Shown piece by piece: positions 25,073-27,617 of a stretch of 27,617 nucleotides of DNA; the stretch's first letter is position 1; every line of letters starts with the position of its first letter. A program made the translations under genes and the position numbers. Source of the stretch: an uncultured Mycoplasmatota bacterium (lineage in GTDB: Bacteria > Bacillota_I > Bacilli_A > RF39 > UBA660); assembly GCA_900557185.1 (NCBI GenBank), contig USRP01000012.1:1-27617 (forward strand). The letters are read 5' to 3'. The notes beneath the pieces were generated by a model. That model had not been told where the DNA came from, did no database searches, and saw only the letters and a list, made by a program, of their open reading frames with translations.

Positions 25073-26018
25073 ATATTTCAAAAGTACTATTGTTAATAAA
25101 ATGATATTTTGTATAAAACTTTAACTGTCTCATCAACCGAAACAAAGCATCATCCTTTGCCTTACATTCTAACATGATATCGATATTGGTAGCGAGAGGT
25201 TGTAGAATTTTTAAGAACTTCAGAAAGGCTTGAATATCTAAATACTCACTATGACTACGGAATTCTTTTCTATTTTTTGGGGAAGAAAAATGCATCTTAG
25301 GATTTAACTTCGTATCTTTCCAAGTATTTACGATTCTGGGCAGGAGTAGGGTTAAGTCCAGCTGCTCATGATTACAACAATGATGGTGGTAGTCGAGGAC
25401 AAAAGGAACGTGTAGTTCTTCACACAAACTTAATGTGTCATTGACAGTAAATGTTTTGTCGTCATTTTCTAAATAAATACTTTTTTGTAATTCGTTAGGC
25501 AGTTTTAAAAATTGTTTTTTAAAGCGGGCCATTGCCTGTTTTTTACCAAATGTGTTACTGCCAATATGTAAAATCATGTGAGGAGGTATTTTTAAGTTGG
25601 TAAGTAGTTGGTAATGGAATTTTAAAATTTGAATACTCTGTTCGACGACTTCTTTTTTGGTGCTGTTTAATACGCAAAATTGGTCGGGATGCGTATCGAT
25701 TCGCATGTGATGACGATGTATGATTTGACTGATTTCAGAAAATTGTTGTTGATAGGGAATAGAGTAGTCAAATGATACTTCTTTTTTTGTTGCTAGAGGA
25801 ATTAGATTTTGACTGAGTCGATAGAATGTAATATTATTTTGTAAATTATAATGTAGTACTTTTTTTAGATGATGAAAGTTTGATTGAATGACTTGATCGA
25901 TTTTTTCTAGACCTTTTTGTTCTCCTAATTTTAAATAGTTTGTATAGGTCACAGTACTAGAATAAGTAATATTAGGAATGGTAATGGGAGTACCGACATA
26001 ACCGAGTCTTATTTTCAT
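25071..26018 (-). CDS. uvsE: UV damage endonuclease UvsE (UVDE)
   Basis: Nicks DNA 5' to UV photoproducts and starts an alternative excision pathway. 315 residues, a TIM barrel with metal ligands. Matches to the Bacillus enzyme: MKIRLGYVG start, VLHYNLQNNITFYRLSQNLIPLAT, IDTHPDQFCVL, LHIGSNTFGKKQ, YLENDDKTF, VPFVLDYHHHCC, MHFSSPKNRKEFRSH and the final DIMLECKAKDDALFRLM. Starts at 26033 and 26021 are also in frame; GGTGAT lies five bases before the one chosen. A terminator for the upstream DUF1846 gene sits in the 60-base gap, so uvsE needs its own promoter, which I could not define. Confidence 0.94.
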   Translation of the reverse strand: MKIRLGYVGTPITIPNITYSSTVTYTNYLKLGEQKGLEKIDQVIQSNFHHLKKVLHYNLQNNITFYRLSQNLIPLATKKEVSFDYSIPYQQQFSEISQIIHRHHMRIDTHPDQFCVLNSTKKEVVEQSIQILKFHYQLLTNLKIPPHMILHIGSNTFGKKQAMARFKKQFLKLPNELQKSIYLENDDKTFTVNDTLSLCEELHVPFVLDYHHHCCNHEQLDLTLLLPRIVNTWKDTKLNPKMHFSSPKNRKEFRSHSEYLDIQAFLKFLKILQPLATNIDIMLECKAKDDALFRLMRQLKFYTKYHFINNSTFEI

Positions 26019-26050
26019 CATATCACCATTCATAGTATGGAAATGAAACG

Positions 26051-26080
26051 AAAAAAAATTCTAACATTTGTTAGAATTTT
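26051..26080 (-). terminator. Intrinsic terminator of the DUF1846 gene
   Basis: Eleven-base stem (26055-26065 with 26070-26080, loop ATTT); on the minus strand it is followed by eight T (26051-26058). It overlaps the stop codon of the DUF1846 gene. Confidence 0.85.
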
Positions 26081-27557
26081 ATTCGACTTCATAAAGATCG
26101 TTGGAATAGAAAACTGGTTCCATAGTAAGATTGATTTTTAAATTACGAAATTCGTTTTTATCACCATTGGTGACTATGTAACTGGCATGAGCTTCACATC
26201 CAGCAAGCTTTTTTAAATTTTTGAAGGCTTTGGCAATGATAGGGTTGGTAACACTACAAATACTAAGAGCGATAATTACTTCTTGTAAGTTTAATGTTTC
26301 ATGTTCTTTTGTTTTGGATTTGAATTTTTGAATTGGTTCTAATACACTTGGGGATAGTAAATCGATTTCATCAGGAATATGAGTGAGTTCTTTCATTGCG
26401 TTAATTAATAAACTACTCGCTGGATTTAATAATTCTGTCTGTTTTCCTGTAATGATTTTTCCATTTGGTAGTTCTAAGCTGATGACATGTCTTTTTTCTT
26501 TTTCTGCTTTTTTGAGAGCAACGTCGACTACTTTGCGATTACTTTCTTTAAGGTCTAGTTCATTCATTAATACTTTAATACGTTCTGCTGTTTCACTGTC
26601 ACCATTTCCTGTTTTACAGTCACATAAAGCTTGATAGTAACGTCTAATGATTTCTGCTTTAGCAGCTTCTTGAACGACTTTATCATCGATAATACATTTG
26701 CCAATTGTATTAACACCCATATCTGTTGGAGAGGAGTAGATTTCTTCCCCTGTGATTTTATATAAAATATCTTTTAAAACTGGGAATACTTCTAAGTCAC
26801 GATTATAGTTAACAGAACTAATACCGTATTTTTCTAAGTGAAAATAATCGATCATGTTGACATCTTTTAAATCAGCTGTGGCAGCTTCATAAGCGATATT
26901 GACAGGATGTTTTAATGGTAAGTCCCAAACTGGGAATGTTTCAAATTTCGCATATCCAGCTTGGACACCACGTTTATATTCGTGATATAACTGTGATAAA
27001 CAAGTTGCTAGTTTACCACTACATGGTCCTGGAGCGGTCATGACAACTAAAGGTCGTGTTGTTTCAATATAAGGATTTTTTCCATAACCTTCTTCTGATA
27101 CAATTGTTTCTACATCGGTTGGATAACCTTTGGTAGGGGTATGAATATAGGCTTTCATACCACGTGCTTCTAATTTCTTTTTAAATGATTCAGCTCTTGG
27201 TTGTCCCTTATAAAGGGTAATTACAACACTATTTACTTGCAACCCTAATGATTTTAATTGATCAATTAATCTTAATACGTCCATATCATAGGTAATTCCA
27301 TAGTCAGCTCTAATCTTATTTCGTTCGATGTCTCCTGCATTGATACAAAAGACAATTTCACAAATATCTTTTAACTCTAATAACATGCGAATTTTAGAAT
27401 CGGCTTCAAATCCCGGTAATACACGCATGGCGTGATAATCATCAAATAATTTTCCTCCGAATTCTAGATATAATTTATTATCAAATTTTTTTAATCTCTC
27501 TTTAATTTTCTTACTTTGTACTTTTAAATATAATTCATTGTCAAAACCTGTTTTCAT
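26079..27557 (-). CDS. DUF1846 (UPF0371) family protein
   Basis: 492 residues, full family length. Typical segments: GFDNELYLKVQSKKIKERL at the start, YLEFGGKLFDDYHAMRVLPGFE, INAGDIERNKIRADYGITYD, TAPGPCSGKLATCLSQLYHEYKRG (174-197), and PVWDLPLKHPVNIAYEAATADL. The family is soluble and widespread in Firmicutes; structures suggest a nucleotide-related fold, but no activity is established. AGGAG lies eight bases before the ATG. A 24-base inverted repeat lies just upstream, near the window edge, where a promoter and operator could be. The gene is complete in the window. Confidence 0.93.
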   Translation of the reverse strand: MKTGFDNELYLKVQSKKIKERLKKFDNKLYLEFGGKLFDDYHAMRVLPGFEADSKIRMLLELKDICEIVFCINAGDIERNKIRADYGITYDMDVLRLIDQLKSLGLQVNSVVITLYKGQPRAESFKKKLEARGMKAYIHTPTKGYPTDVETIVSEEGYGKNPYIETTRPLVVMTAPGPCSGKLATCLSQLYHEYKRGVQAGYAKFETFPVWDLPLKHPVNIAYEAATADLKDVNMIDYFHLEKYGISSVNYNRDLEVFPVLKDILYKITGEEIYSSPTDMGVNTIGKCIIDDKVVQEAAKAEIIRRYYQALCDCKTGNGDSETAERIKVLMNELDLKESNRKVVDVALKKAEKEKRHVISLELPNGKIITGKQTELLNPASSLLINAMKELTHIPDEIDLLSPSVLEPIQKFKSKTKEHETLNLQEVIIALSICSVTNPIIAKAFKNLKKLAGCEAHASYIVTNGDKNEFRNLKINLTMEPVFYSNDLYEVE

Positions 27558-27583
27558 ACTTCATACTCCTCGTATAATATATT

Positions 27584-27607
27584 TTGTAAGTTATTTTTGA
27601 CTTACAA
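27584..27607. promoter_or_regulatory. Inverted repeat upstream of the DUF1846 gene
   Basis: TTGTAAGT (27584-27591) and ACTTACAA (27600-27607) form a perfect eight-base inverted repeat with an eight-base AT-rich spacer. The geometry suits a dimeric repressor. The promoter in this 60-base leader is not well defined. Confidence 0.5.
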
Positions 27608-27617
27608 TTTAACATCT

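Overview
The window is about 27.6 kb of chromosome from an AT-rich, low-GC Gram-positive bacterium. The gene set is core Firmicutes: a CIRCE-controlled hrcA-grpE-dnaK-dnaJ operon, a UPF0316 protein, a DUF1846 protein, UvsE, and sigma-A type promoters with AGGAG ribosome sites. TGA is used as stop (hrcA, folA, tmk region) and TGG for Trp, so the Mycoplasma code does not apply. The style (strong A/T codon bias, very short intergenic regions, a C-terminal tail typical of gut Firmicutes/Mycoplasmatota surface proteins) suggests a gut Bacilli/Erysipelotrichia-like lineage. That placement is inference only. No tRNA, rRNA, CRISPR array or transposase was seen.

Layout. (1) 2-226: the 3' tail of a surface-type protein that is strikingly GC-rich (81 of 140 bases in 31-170, counted by hand) against an AT-rich genome. 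(2) 344-3041: an HD-domain hydrolase, then thyA-folA-tmk, a translationally coupled dTMP/dTDP module driven by a perfect TTGACA-N17-TATAAT promoter. (3) 3047-4825, minus strand: two paralogous unknown proteins that look like degenerate kinase-fold proteins, with their own perfect promoter. (4) 4910-6866: a glycerophosphodiester phosphodiesterase, a UPF0316 membrane protein (tail-to-tail, overlapping), and a CmpB-type membrane protein. (5) 6963-14088: a five-gene, tightly spaced cluster of membrane enzymes: a UbiA-family protein resembling decaprenyl-phosphate phosphoribosyltransferase, a HAD phosphatase fused to a GT-C glycosyltransferase, a second GT-C enzyme, and two nearly duplicate acyltransferase-3 proteins. 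I read this as a lipid-linked pentose pathway that decorates a surface polymer, followed by O-acylation. (6) 14148-18283: an orphan small protein, a SERCA-like Ca2+ P-type ATPase, and a second phosphodiesterase. (7) 18383-25042: the heat-shock operon with two CIRCE operators, hrcA, a GrpE with a 22-histidine N-terminal extension, dnaK, an inserted oligoendopeptidase F gene, and dnaJ. (8) 25071-27557, minus strand: uvsE and a DUF1846 protein.

How the genes work together. The thymidylate genes recycle folate and make dTDP. The heat-shock genes form the DnaK chaperone machine, with a cytosolic peptidase that could clear peptides. The central cluster likely builds and modifies cell-surface glycan. 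The two phosphodiesterases could salvage glycerol phosphate from lipid or teichoic-acid turnover. Most units are separated by clear intrinsic terminators, and at two junctions (near 6900 and 14650) a terminator and an extended -10 promoter are fused in the same few dozen bases. No stretch longer than 300 bases lacks a gene.
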